Source of the DNA: Mytilisepta virgata
Lineage: Eukaryota; Mollusca; Bivalvia; Mytilida; Mytilidae
Direction of reading: 5' to 3'
DNA length: 64,000 nt
Assembly: GCA_028015205.1 (NCBI GenBank)
Contig: CM051518.1
Span: 34,438,001 to 34,502,000, forward strand
Below, one piece after another: positions 21,351 to 32,410 of the stretch (within the stretch, counting starts at the first letter, position 1; each line of letters begins with the position of its first letter). The notes under the pieces are model-generated. The model ran no database searches. It had not been told where the DNA came from and was given only the letters and a program-made list of their open reading frames with translations. Made by a program: the position numbers and the translations under genes.

Positions 21351-21738
21351 CATATGAAAGGACAGATGCCCATGATCCACCTTTTTTAGGTCAAAGGTCA
21401 AATGTCAAGGTTACTTTAACATTTTCCATTTCATTAACAACCTTGTGGATATAAAGAGTGAGCCTCAAGTTCCCATCTGTTTTCAGGTTTGTTTGTTTAG
21501 CTTTCGTACACAAAATAGCATTTATCTTTAAGATGGAATTGTTCATTTTTGTTAACACAATTGGGCATGATATAAGCAGCCATACATTATACATCAAATG
21601 GGAAATAGTAAAACATGTATTTTCATTTTACATGGAGCACTACCAGTAAACTTGTTGGTTATAATACTGTAATTTATGGTGGGTGTTTATACACCAGTGG
21701 ATGAAGGTTGGGAAGGTTAGGATACTAACAAAACTGAT

Positions 21739-23058
21739 TTAACCCCACAACTGCTTAGTGTTTGTACCAAGTCAGACTTGTGACTGTTGATTAATTTGAT
21801 GGAGGACAGTGGGTAGGCAGGAATCAAGATAACATCTTTACTTTGCCTCAAACTATGGAAATTAAATTTTGATATGTTAAACTAAATAAGAAGCTAATTG
21901 ATTTTGGTGTCTATCAGTGACATTGTTTTGATTGTTTTACTTATAAATCCATGATTTAGAGAATTGACAATAACTTTTGTTTGTCTCAACTGATTTCTAC
22001 CGAACTTAAATATGTTGTTGAGCAATACAAGTCTCTGAAGGCTATTGATTTTGTTGTGAATCGGCATCATAGTTTTAGGGGAAAAGTTTATTCTTTACTT
22101 AGAAATAAGACTTTAAGGATTTACTGTTTACAATGCTAGATCTCAGAAAACCTTTTGCAGTTCAACAGAAACAATCGTTCTGATAGCATTTCTGAGCAAT
22201 ACAATTCCACTATCGGCTTGAGTTGTCAGAATCAAACATATCGACAGAGTGATTCCTAAAATTCGTAAAACTTTGCAAGGGGTACACAATAATTAACTGA
22301 TCTGCCTGAAACTCAAACTTGATCTGTAGCTCATCATTATAAGCTCGCATACCAAAAATGAGATCACTTTGTAAAAGGGTTTGCAAAAAAAGTTCAGAAA
22401 ACTATTATTTTGGCTATAATTTCTATTTCCGAGGGCAATCACTCTCACAATAATTATCGGATCAGTGTGAAACTCAAACTTGATCTGTAGCTCACCATTA
22501 TAAGCTCACATACCAAAAATAAGATCAGCTGGAAAAGGGGTTTCCAAAAGAAGTCTTGAAAACTAATATTTCGACAATAAGTCCTTTCTACAAGGGCAAT
22601 AACTATCACAACAATTATCCTATCAGCGAGAAAGTCAATCTTGATCTATAGCTCATCATTACAAGTTCACTTGGTAAAAGGGTTTGCAAAAAAAGTCTGG
22701 AAAACTAATATTTTGACAATAATTCTTATCTTCAAGGGCAATAACTCTCGAAATAATTATCTGATCAGCTTGAAAGTGAACCTTGATCCATAACTCATCA
22801 TTATAAGCTCACATACCAAAAATAAGATCAGTTTGTTAAATGGTTTCTGAAAAAAAGTAAGGAAAACTGTGGTGTGACTGATGGACGGACTGAGAGACCA
22901 ACAGAATGCAAACCTATAGTCTCCTTTGGTGTTGCCGGGAGGGGACTAATAAAGCCCTGTCTGTTGTAATGCTGAATAACACAATTTGATTTTAATTAAC
23001 CCCACAACTGCTTAGCGTCTGTACCAAGTCAGACTTGTGACTGTTGATTTTATTTGAT
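21739..23058. repeat. Pair of ~60-bp direct repeats 1.26 kb apart
   Basis: TTAACCCCACAACTGCTTAG and GTACCAAGTCAGACTTGTG occur at 21739-21800 and again at 22996-23058 with few differences. The interval holds a four-unit ~165-bp tandem repeat (22250-22880; phrase TAAGCTCACATACCAAAAAT) ending in GGACGGACTGAGAGACC. Confidence 0.75.
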
Positions 23059-23189
23059 TTAGTTCAACACCATATCAAAATTTAGTTTCAATGGGTTGAA
23101 CTTTGTAAACAAATATGAACACATCCAACCAAAAGATAAAAGATGTTTTGTGTACACAGGCTACACAAATTAACAATAAAACAGATAGG

Positions 23190-23720
23190 AAAAAGGCTAT
23201 AACTCTGTAAATATCCTGGAAGACCTCCACACCATTAATTTTGGGGAAAAGTACATAGCAACCATATATTAAAGTAATCAACAGTGAAATATTGGTAAAT
23301 ATCCTAGAAGACTCCCAGACCTTTAGATTTTTGTGTGTAAGTACCTAACAACCATATATTAAAGTTATCAACTGTAAAATTAGCAAACTGCACGGAACAA
23401 TTTACTTTCAGACATTGCAATTTCATCTTTGGTAAATATTCTGCAAGACTTTCAGATCTTTAATTTTTGGAGAAATCATAGCAACCAAATGTAACTTATT
23501 ATGGACATGATCGGTTTAATAACAACTGAATTTCAAACATTGCAATTCCATCTATGGTATATTTCCTAGATTGCTCTAAGATCTTTAATTTATAGAAGAA
23601 GTACTTAGCAACCATGCATACTAGAAATCATCACTGAAATAGCAATTCCTTTTAACACTTAAAATTCAAACTTTTTCAAAAATATTTATTGGAAGATTCT
23701 CAGATATATACTATTTTCAG
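23190..23720. repeat. Degenerate ~115-bp tandem repeat
   Basis: The phrases GTAAATATCCTAGAAGAC, CAGACCTTTA and TAGCAACCATATATTAAAG recur four to five times with growing divergence toward the right. This is probably an element core; the ends are not identified. Confidence 0.6.
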
Positions 23721-24121
23721 AATTTCTTAGAACCTTGCTTGCAACAACTGTATAAAATGTGATGCAAAATGGCTAATGATGTAGACAGTATGACAGTAAC
23801 AAGTTTGAATTGTAAAACTTTTCTTCCTTTATTGAAAAAAAGACTTATTCTTAAGTCTGCAATTAGGAAAAACAATATATAAAAACATACAAAATACTTC
23901 TTGTATTACTAACAACAATAAGCACAAGAAAAACATTACCAAAAGGACTTACCTTGTCCTATATTCATTAACCTTTACAAACCACCTTGGTATGACAAAA
24001 AGACCAAATTTGCTTTAAAAAATGCAACAATTTTTATTTTAGGAGTATTGGATTTGAACATTTTGACATGTGACAAAGTCATATATATGTATATATCAAG
24101 TCAATATATTTAAAAATCATT

Positions 24122-24227
24122 TAGGGGTCATCCATATTTATCAACATTTTTCACAAGTTTACAAAATGCACATTAAGGGGGAGGGGGTTTCAAATTCAAA
24201 ATTTTTGACAATTATGGGTGACCCCTA
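24122..24227. mobile_element. Foldback MITE with TAGGGGTCA ends
   Basis: TAGGGGTCATCCATA at the left is matched inverted by TATGGGTGACCCCTA at the right. The 106-bp element has AT-rich arms around a G-rich block. TAGGGGTC ends suggest a hAT-like origin, but the 8-bp flanks do not match. Confidence 0.6.
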
Positions 24228-25285
24228 AAAGAAATCCAGCATTCATGCATTAAACGACAACAACTAATTTTCAACATCACTGTCAATTCTTATTAACAGT
24301 ACTTTTGCTTTACATAACAACTTTATTAATATCGGTTGGAACCCCAAGATAACTTCCTACTTCAAACTTTTTCCCATACATAAATGTATCAAACTTTTAA
24401 AGTTAATAAAAACCTAACACTGTCATAGTTGGCCTCCAAAATTATTGAATACATGTTTGAAAAGAAACCATCCAATAAACATTTGACTTCAACTGATTTC
24501 AGAGTATTTTAGATACATCTTAAAATAATATTATCTCAAATTTATGAATGATATAAAACTGTCAAGTCCACTTTCCGACTGAACTTTTTTTTTTGGTTTA
24601 TGCAGGTTAATTAAGTACATGTAATTCAGATACTGGTATGTTCATTCAACAATTGTGTACCTGTTGGTTTTCATACAACTCTACTGGTTGATTATTCAAT
24701 ACTAGTAAGCTGGATAATGATGGATTAAAAAAAATATAGCAAATAAACATGTTGAAATGTCCATCAACATGCAAAAATTTTCTCAAAAAAAGTTTAATCT
24801 ATATGGTACAGTGTGTATGTATATTCATCATAAAAAAGCTGTTTCACAAGTTTCAGCAAAACCCCATTCCATATTATGAAATAACTTTAAGCTTGACCAA
24901 TATTTTAAAAAATACAAGAAATAAATGAATTCAAAATAATTCAAAAATCAATTTTTTATCTACTCAATAACTATTTCACCATAAAGAAAGACTGTCCAAA
25001 TGTTTATTGATCTTATGAATATTTGATGATGATATTATTTTTCAAATTATTTAACCATTTTTACATAAAAAAATACAAGTCAAATCAGATAAATGTTTCT
25101 AAAAATGGTTTGCTTTATTACCTTTTCACCATAAAAGTGAATTATAAGTCAATAAAATGGTAAGTTTCCAATATGTGATGAATTTGTTTAAAAAAAATAT
25201 ATGTGGGTCATGGTAGAAGTCATAGCCAAAAAAGTCCATCATAAAATTCAACCATGATTCAAGGAAGTACTGAAAAATTTAAAAA
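24228..25285. other. AT-rich interval downstream of the XTBD gene
   Basis: No open frame, tandem repeat or inverted ends of note are seen. Part of the XTBD transcript 3' UTR may reach toward this interval, but no end can be fixed. Confidence 0.5.
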
Positions 25286-25570
25286 CTAGAAATTGTGTCT
25301 GTAATACACAGATGCCCCACCCTAAAATCCATATAAACACAAAACTCAAGTTCCGTTGATACACTATGCTTAGTTCCAAAGAAATGAACCTAAATGCAAA
25401 ACTTAACCAGAGTTGCTCAAGCATAAAATGTAGGTCATACTGATCCAATTATTGTATGACGGCTCAGTACTGCCCAAGGCACATCCACTGATGAAGTTTA
25501 ATTGATACACTATGCTTAGTTCCGAAGAAATGAACCTAAACGCAATGGTGAGACAAACATAGCCCCCAAA
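25286..25570 (-). mobile_element. Helitron-like element, family B, short copy
   Basis: Read on the minus strand, its 3' end is GGGTGGGGCATCTGTG, then a GACAC-closing hairpin, AATTT, CTAG and T, matching the element at 12172-12675. Two core units (phrase TAAGCATAGTGTATCAA) are present. Where it starts on the right is uncertain. Confidence 0.65.
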
Positions 25571-26017
25571 AAATCAGTTTACAATAGTCAAATTTCTTTC
25601 AACTATGACCTGGTTCATACATGAAGATTTCAACATCAAATTATTTTGTTAGTGAAAACATTTGTATGAATATCCATCTGTAACAAGTTACCAAGTTCAT
25701 TGTAAGGGTGGATAATTTTTTCATTTCAATAATCAAAATAAGAATTATTTCCTGTATACTACCCGGTAGCATTGACTACAAATACCTATTTTTTCTTGAT
25801 GTCTTAATCTGCACAACTTCAAAAACAAAAATGTATTTTTTAAGTCCATAACAAACTTTTAAAATAAACAACAAACTATACAAAGACACTGTCAAAATTT
25901 GAATAACCTCTTACCGGGTTAAAATTCTTTCAACTTAAGTAGGTATAAAAAAAATCCAAAAAGGAATAAACATGCAGACTTTGGATGTACCTAAATATAA
26001 TCAGAACAAACTATTAG

Positions 26018-28582
26018 CTAGGTTTTACTTATTTTGTCCAAGACTGCCTGTAACATTGACCTCTTATTCTTGTACGCCTCGTCCCTTCCTTTTGGAGTTT
26101 TTCTATCTATCAATTTTGGCTGTGTTCTATTTTCTTCCGTTTTTGGAGATAAAAAGCCAGAATTTGTCGATTTACCTACTCCTTCATCAGTTTTATACAT
26201 CTTGTTCATGAAACTGAGATTTTTTTCATCAAAATGTTGTCTTTTCTTTGATAAATTCTGAGCATTGTTGTTATTACTGTCTACAACAGAATTTGTCTTG
26301 TTGCTTTCAAAACCAGATTTGCTGTTTGCAAAATATGCTGACTTTGAGGAATGCTGGTACTTGGCTAAAGTTGTAGGCTGATAGTCATATTTACTGTTAT
26401 AATGTACTGGGAAGTAACCTCTGTTGTACTGCCAACACATGTACTGATCATAAAATGGAAAACTGTAACCTCCTTGTCCATACCAAATGCCTGAGTTGAA
26501 CCAAGCATTGTAAGGCCTGTCTGTTATTAACTGTCTATTTCTACAACTTGTTCTGTATGGCATTTGTGGTGAAGTCTTAACATTTTTCCCTTTACCAAAG
26601 TCATTTACAAATTCTGGATATTTTGTCTTATTGATAAATACACTTGTCTTAGTTTGCATGCCTGTTTTACTCCTTACTACACTTTCAGTATTGTTGTTTA
26701 TATCTTTTCCTTTGTCTACTCTTGCTTCACAACTACTAACAGGTTTTACATTGTAATTTGAAGTCTGTTTTGAGGTCTCTGTTTTTGATGAAAACAAACT
26801 GTCATTTTGTTTTATTGCTGTCTTTAACATGTTATCTTTGTCACTATCTTTGCCAAGTGGTTTGTCAAAGTCACATGACTTTTGATCAGTCTTTGAATTC
26901 CCCTGAGGTATTTTACCATCATTACTTTCTATCTTTACATTAGTAGAGCTCTTTTTACAAATGTCTGTAGAAATCTTCATACTGGAACCATCCTTTTCAC
27001 AAACCCTTTTACTTTCCTTCAGGTTTGAGCACAAGTTTTGCTCATCTTTCAAACTAACTTGACTTCCTAAATGTTTCTGTTTGATACTGCTTACAGAACT
27101 ACCAGTACCTGAATTACAGGATTGGTTATTTTCTTTTTTGCTTTGGTGAGTGTTAACATTATTCACACTTTTGGTTGGCTTAATACCATTAATGCCTTTG
27201 GTTTGGTGAATATCATTGCCAAGTTTGTTTTCTGGTAATATAGTTGGAGATGATTTTACTGGCTTCTGATTTAATACCGACATAAGTGTATCACAAACCA
27301 GTTTTCTACTTATAACTGCCTTCTTTGGACTCTTGGTAAGTGTTGTCTGTACTGCCTTGTCTGGACTACTGACATGTTTTGCTTGCATAAGATGATCTGG
27401 ATGCTTGGTAAATTCTGTTTGCATAATTTTCTTTTGACTATCTGTAAGAGTTGTTTGCACAGTCTTCTTTGGAATTTTGGTAGGTATTGTTTGCATTGTT
27501 TGCACTTCTTTAGCCTTTAATACATCTTCTTTCTCAACAGACATTTTCATGTCTTTCTTTGAAAAGTCCTTTACTGATTTATTTCTTACTTTCTCAGAAC
27601 TTTTGGTAATACATGTACTCTGTTGAAATTTGACTGTTGTATTTTTCAATGCTTGAATTGGACTTCTACCATCTTTCCCAGGACTTTTTCCAGCAGTTAT
27701 ATTTGGAGATTTCTCTATACTTCTAGTTTTCCTACCAGTAACATTTTTACTACAATGCCTGAATATACATTTTGGTTTTACAAGTACAGTTTTTGGCTTA
27801 TATGATACAATCTTTCTTAATTTATTAACACGTGACTCTTGCTTTGGGATTTCTGCTGTCGTACAAATCACCTTTTTAGTATTTTCAATTTTTACAACTG
27901 GACATATATATTCCTTTGACACAGAACTATCAAGACTGAATTGAAAGTTATCAGACACTTTAAAATCAAGTTTACTGATATCTGTAAACGAAAAACGTGA
28001 CTTTTGTCCATCATTGTTTGGTATCAGCAATGATCTTTTAATATCATTTGTGGTGGTACCAGTTCTTGCTTGTTCATTTTCATATGAAGTTGTATTAATA
28101 TTGCTGTTATTTGAATCCATAGACATTGAGGGTTGTACACGTTTGGTCTCCAAAAAATTCATTGGACTAACAGCTCGTTCATTCCCATGTGATTTTGTCT
28201 TTAGAGCATCTTTTCTTGAATCTACAGACTCTGAGGACAGTCCCCAACTTTTAATGCTTTCTTTCTTTACTGATTTTTTTCTAAGACAATACTTGTTATT
28301 CTCTGCAAATTTTTCTTCAAATATTTCTGTCCATTTTGACATATTCACTGGATGATCCCATTCATAGTTTGCAACTTCACAGGCCCTGTCATATAAATCA
28401 TCCATCAGCTGTTCAGAATACCTACATCCATACAACAGTACATTTACATAACAGTAGGATAATGTGTTAAGTCTGTCTTTTGGGTATTTGAACTGACACA
28501 CAATCAAAAACTTTTTCCTCCTCTGCCATGATGCTTCACTTTCATGTCCACCTTTCATTTCCTTTATTTCATTCATGTCCAT
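26018..28582 (-). CDS. XTBD-domain protein (CDKN2AIP/CARF-like), 854 residues
   Basis: A single uninterrupted frame of 854 residues. Residues about 17-85 fit the XTBD (XRN2-binding) domain: W-x2-R-x2-FL, then LNTLSYCYVNVLLYGCRY and a helix ending with LYDRACEV. In animals this domain anchors proteins such as CDKN2AIP, its short relative and PAXT-1 to the nuclear 5'-3' exonuclease XRN2, so a nuclear RNA-surveillance role is inferred. The rest looks disordered: rich in K, S, T and N, with a degenerate repeat around residues 358-424 built on VQTTLTKSPKK, and a Y/W/G-rich patch around 677-741 (NAWFNSGIWYGQGGYSF). I see no double-stranded RNA-binding domain of the kind present in vertebrate CDKN2AIP. 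The ATG at 28582 is the first in frame and leaves the whole domain intact. Just upstream, CTTCAG|GTAAAC could be an acceptor for a 5' exon, so further N-terminal coding cannot be excluded. Confidence 0.78.
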   Translation of the reverse strand: MDMNEIKEMKGGHESEASWQRRKKFLIVCQFKYPKDRLNTLSYCYVNVLLYGCRYSEQLMDDLYDRACEVANYEWDHPVNMSKWTEIFEEKFAENNKYCLRKKSVKKESIKSWGLSSESVDSRKDALKTKSHGNERAVSPMNFLETKRVQPSMSMDSNNSNINTTSYENEQARTGTTTNDIKRSLLIPNNDGQKSRFSFTDISKLDFKVSDNFQFSLDSSVSKEYICPVVKIENTKKVICTTAEIPKQESRVNKLRKIVSYKPKTVLVKPKCIFRHCSKNVTGRKTRSIEKSPNITAGKSPGKDGRSPIQALKNTTVKFQQSTCITKSSEKVRNKSVKDFSKKDMKMSVEKEDVLKAKEVQTMQTIPTKIPKKTVQTTLTDSQKKIMQTEFTKHPDHLMQAKHVSSPDKAVQTTLTKSPKKAVISRKLVCDTLMSVLNQKPVKSSPTILPENKLGNDIHQTKGINGIKPTKSVNNVNTHQSKKENNQSCNSGTGSSVSSIKQKHLGSQVSLKDEQNLCSNLKESKRVCEKDGSSMKISTDICKKSSTNVKIESNDGKIPQGNSKTDQKSCDFDKPLGKDSDKDNMLKTAIKQNDSLFSSKTETSKQTSNYNVKPVSSCEARVDKGKDINNNTESVVRSKTGMQTKTSVFINKTKYPEFVNDFGKGKNVKTSPQMPYRTSCRNRQLITDRPYNAWFNSGIWYGQGGYSFPFYDQYMCWQYNRGYFPVHYNSKYDYQPTTLAKYQHSSKSAYFANSKSGFESNKTNSVVDSNNNNAQNLSKKRQHFDEKNLSFMNKMYKTDEGVGKSTNSGFLSPKTEENRTQPKLIDRKTPKGRDEAYKNKRSMLQAVLDKISKT

Positions 28583-28761
28583 TTTGTTTACCTGAAGAAT
28601 TCAACAAACATTTTCATAACCAAAATTGAACAGCACTATGTATACATTTTAATAACTTTCATACACATGCAATATCAACATAGTCATTACTTTTTACTTG
28701 TTTGTGTTTGTACAATGGCATTAAAAAGTTTTCAGGAAATCAAACGAGTCAGTTTTTTAAA
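28583..28761. other. 5' flank or first intron of the XTBD gene
   Basis: A TTCTTCAG acceptor-like site (AG at 28593-28592, minus strand) lies 9 bases before the ATG. It hints that the 5' UTR is spliced and that transcription starts further right, beyond the adjacent repeats. Confidence 0.4.
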
Positions 28762-30036
28762 CCAGAGGCTCAGAGGGCCGAGCCTGAATCGCTCACCCGA
28801 CAGAAACAAGAATTGCCCATGGTGGCCATGTTTGTAGCATGATCTGGACAAAATGAGAAACCTTTATAAAAAAGCTCCCACAGATGCTTCTTATCAAGTA
28901 TCATTTCATTTGGCCATGTGATTTCAGAGAAGAAGATTTCTTTATATCAGCCTATCAGAAACAAGAATTGCCCATGGCAGCCATGCTTTGTCATCCAATC
29001 AGGGTGAAAAAAAAAAAATTCATAAAAGACTTCCCATAGATGCTTCCTGTCAAGTTTGGTTGACAGTTCCATAATTTTTTTTTTTTAAATCAATCAATGA
29101 GAATCAAGAATTGCCCATTGCGGCCATGTTTGTTTCCCAATCGGGACAAAATGAGGAAACTTTGTAAAGAACCTCCCATAGATGATTCCTGTCAACTTTC
29201 CTTCCATTTGGCTAAACAGTTCCAGAATTTTTTTTTTTAATCAACCAATGAGAAACAAGAATTGCCCATGATGGCCATGTTTGTTGCCCAATCAGGACGA
29301 AATGAGAAAATTTTGTAAACAACCTCCCATATATGCTTCCTGTCAAGTTTAGTTCTATTTGGCCAAGCAATTTCAGAGGAGAAGATTTTTTCATATCAGC
29401 CAATCAAAAAAATGAACTGCCCATGGTCGCCATATTTGTATTCCGATCGGGACAAAATGACGAGACTTTTTACAGAACGTCCAATAGGTGCTTCCTGACA
29501 GGTTTCATTCCATTTGGCCAATCAGTTTCAGCCATGTTTGTTGCCCGATTGGGACGAAATGAGGAAATTTTGTAAACAATCTCCCATATTTGCTTCCTGT
29601 CATGTTTAATTCCATTTTGGCCAAGCAATTTCAGAGGAGAAGATTTTTTTATATCAGCCAATCAGAAACAAGAACTACCCATGGCTGCCATATTTGTAGT
29701 CCGATTGGGATGAAATGAGGAAATTTTATAAAGGACCTCCCATATATGTTTCCTGTCAAGTTTTGTTCCATTTGGCCTAGCAGTGTCAGAAGAGAAGATT
29801 TTTTAAAACTCAGCCAATCAAAATCAACAATTGCCCATGGCGGCCATGATTGTTGTCCGATCCGGACGAAAATGAGCAAACTTTATTAAGGACCTTACAT
29901 AGATGCTTCCTGCCAAATTTACTTTCATTTGGCGCAGTGGTTTCAGAGGAGATGATTAAAATGTGAAAAGTTAACGGACGATGGACGCCAATTGATGACA
30001 AAAGCTCACATGGCCTTTGGCGAGATGAGCTAAAAA
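28762..30036 (-). mobile_element. Helitron-like element, family A, expanded copy (1.27 kb)
   Basis: On the minus strand it starts TTTTTAGCTCATCTCGCC, palindrome partner GGCCATGTGAGC, then TTGTCATCAATTGGCGTCC. It ends in GGGTGAGCGATTC and a hairpin with AGGCTC..GAGCCT followed by CTGG and T. About eight direct repeats of ~120 bp fill the core (plus-strand phrases CAAGAATTGCCCATGG, GGCCATGTTTGTTGCCC and TTCCTGTCAAGTTT), more than in any other copy here. The many 60-80-codon frames on both strands belong to it. Confidence 0.85.
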
Positions 30037-30153
30037 GACATGTATTACCTATCTTCTGATTATTATGGTAATTTCATTTTCTGCATGAAAAGAAGTTACT
30101 CCCAAATTTTCTCTGTTACTCAGAAAGTCAGTATATGGTTCAATGAAATTTGG

Positions 30154-32410
30154 AATCTGACATACAATAAGACTGATTTAAGCATGGACTCCCTATGTTT
30201 ATACCATCCGGAAAGTGTGTCTCAAAGATAGGTCAAGTCCCACCCACTAATACAATTGTAGCAATACGATTGGATGATATGTCACAGTGGCCAGTTTAAC
30301 TTGTATTTAAGTTCATGGTCAAGATGTATAAATTCCCACACTCAGGTGTGCTGTTAATACTGCTTTACAACACTGTTCTGAGCAATTATTGATACCGTAA
30401 TATTTTCATGAATAATTTTGTGTATGTGTAAACTGAATCTTCACTTAAATTTATATCTGTTGATGACAATCCTTTGTAATAAAGATTCGAATTTCACCCA
30501 ATCGGTACATAGAGGAACATGCAAGGATCATAATATATATTTGACACAAAACTTTTTAAAATACCAGCGATTTCACTTTTATTTCTACGAAGGTTGATAA
30601 TAATTTCATATTTCATCAAAAGTGAATTATTTCATTGCTAGCTAATATTGAAGAAATTTTTTACAGTATAAACATTTCACTCAAACTTCAAACTTTAGCC
30701 TTAAAATATATTATAATGAATAAACATATTTCACCAAATATCTTTGTGAAAACCATTTCAATGCAGTATGCATTACATCACATTTCAATATTTAAAACTT
30801 GTGGTCAAACTAAAAAGTTTTCTTTGTCGTAACTTATTGTAAGGCCCAATAAATACAAGAGGCTCACCAGAGCCTGTATCGCTCACCTGGAGTCTGGTTT
30901 TCATTGGACAATTAATCAACTATTTGACCAAGTTTGTTGCAATTGGTTCAATTGTTCAGGGAAAATTTGTTGAAGATTTATTTTTCATAAGGTTTAATGT
31001 TAAAATATATTCCCTGATGGTGGTAGTCCTGGCAGGAAGTTGACAAAATTGACCAGGAATAAGGGTGAACCTTAAATAAATGTAACAGAACCCGACCTCA
31101 AATTACACAAACCAATAAATCCTAAATAGAATTTGGGATTCCTTTCAAAATTTCAGGGTAGGTAGATCTCAACATGGCAAACATTTTTCAATTTACATTT
31201 CACTTCTATCTCAAATAGTTTTGGAGATAAATGCAAAAATGTTAAAATTTTAAAAATTTGACAAAAAAGGGCAATAACTCCTAAATGGGTTTTGGGATTT
31301 CCTTTAAAATTTCAGGGTATGTAGATCTCAACATGGCAAACATTTTTCAAATTTACATTTCACTTCTATCTCAAATAGTTTTGGAGATAAATGACGAAAA
31401 ATGTTAAATTATGAAAATTTGACGAAAAAAGGACAGTAACTCCTAAATGGGTTTTGGAATTTCCTTCAAAATTTCAGGGTAGGTAGATCTTGTCATGCTG
31501 ATCAAATTTACCCCATGTCAGATTTTCGATATCTGTAACGGTTTTTGAGTTATTAGCAAAAAACAGCAATTTACCCCTATGTTCTATTTTTAGTAACAGC
31601 GGCCATGTTTTTCGACGAATCAAAAATCCCCACATCAGTTCTATGCAGGGTACCCTAAGCAACAATCTAACCAAGTTTCATATGATTTTGAATAGTAGTT
31701 TCAGAGAAGAAGATTTTTGAAATAATAACATAAAAAAAAGCCAAAAATGTGAAAAAAGGGCAATAACTCCTAAATGGGTTTTGGAATTTCCTTCAAAATT
31801 TCAGGGTAGGTAGATCTTGTCATGCTGATCAATTTTACCCCATGTCAGATTTTCGATATCTGTAACGGTTTTTGAGTTATTAGCAAAAAACAGCAATTTA
31901 CCCCTATGTTCTATTTATAGTAACGACAGCCATGTTTTTCGACATTTCAAAAATTTTAAACGATAGAAATTTTCCAGATGCCCTAAAGAACAATTCTGCA
32001 AAGTTAGGTTGAAGTCGGTCCAGTAGTTTAGGACGAGTTAACGTTTGAAAAAGTTTACAGACGACGACGACGACGGACGCCAAGTGATGGCAATAGCTCA
32101 CATGGCCTATGGCCAGGTGAGCTAAAAAGTGTAATGAAGAACTGTGTTAAGAATACATTTCAAACTAAATCGAAAAACATAAAACTTTTACATGTTGTGT
32201 ACATAGGAAAGCAGCTGCGCGTGGGAATTTGTAAAGGTGTAATATTGACCATGAACCGATGAACTTGTATACAATTTCAACTGGCCACCGTGACATATCC
32301 AATCATATTGATACAATGTTCTAGTGGGGGGGAATTGACCTATCTTTGAGACACACTTTCCGGATCGTATAAAAATTTGAAATCCACACTTAAATCAGTT
32401 GTATTGTATT
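30154..32410. repeat. ~200-bp inverted arms bracketing an element
   Basis: The left arm (about 30154-30366) and right arm (about 32200-32410) are inverted copies. Left phrases ACTGATTTAAG, CCGGAAAGTGTGTCTC, AAAGATAGGTCAA, TGGCCAGTT and TCATGGTCAA all have their complements in order on the right. Identity is about 75-80%. The Helitron-like copy at 30856-32128 lies between. It may be the long TIRs of an old transposon that was invaded later. Confidence 0.75.
30856..32128 (-). mobile_element. Helitron-like element, family A, full copy (1.27 kb)
   Basis: On the minus strand: TTTTTAGCTCACCTGGCCAT, palindrome GGCCATGTGAGC, CATCACTTGGCGTCCGTCG. The end is CAGGTGAGCGATACAGG, hairpin AGGCTCTGGTGAGCCT, CTTG and T. 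The core holds three to four repeats with plus-strand phrases AACTCCTAAATGGG and TTTCAGGGTAGGTAGATCT. There is no coding capacity. Confidence 0.88.

Noticed and set aside
21739..23058. LTR retrotransposon
   Set aside because: The direct repeats are only about 60 bp, lack TG..CA ends, and no reverse transcriptase, integrase or primer-binding site lies between.
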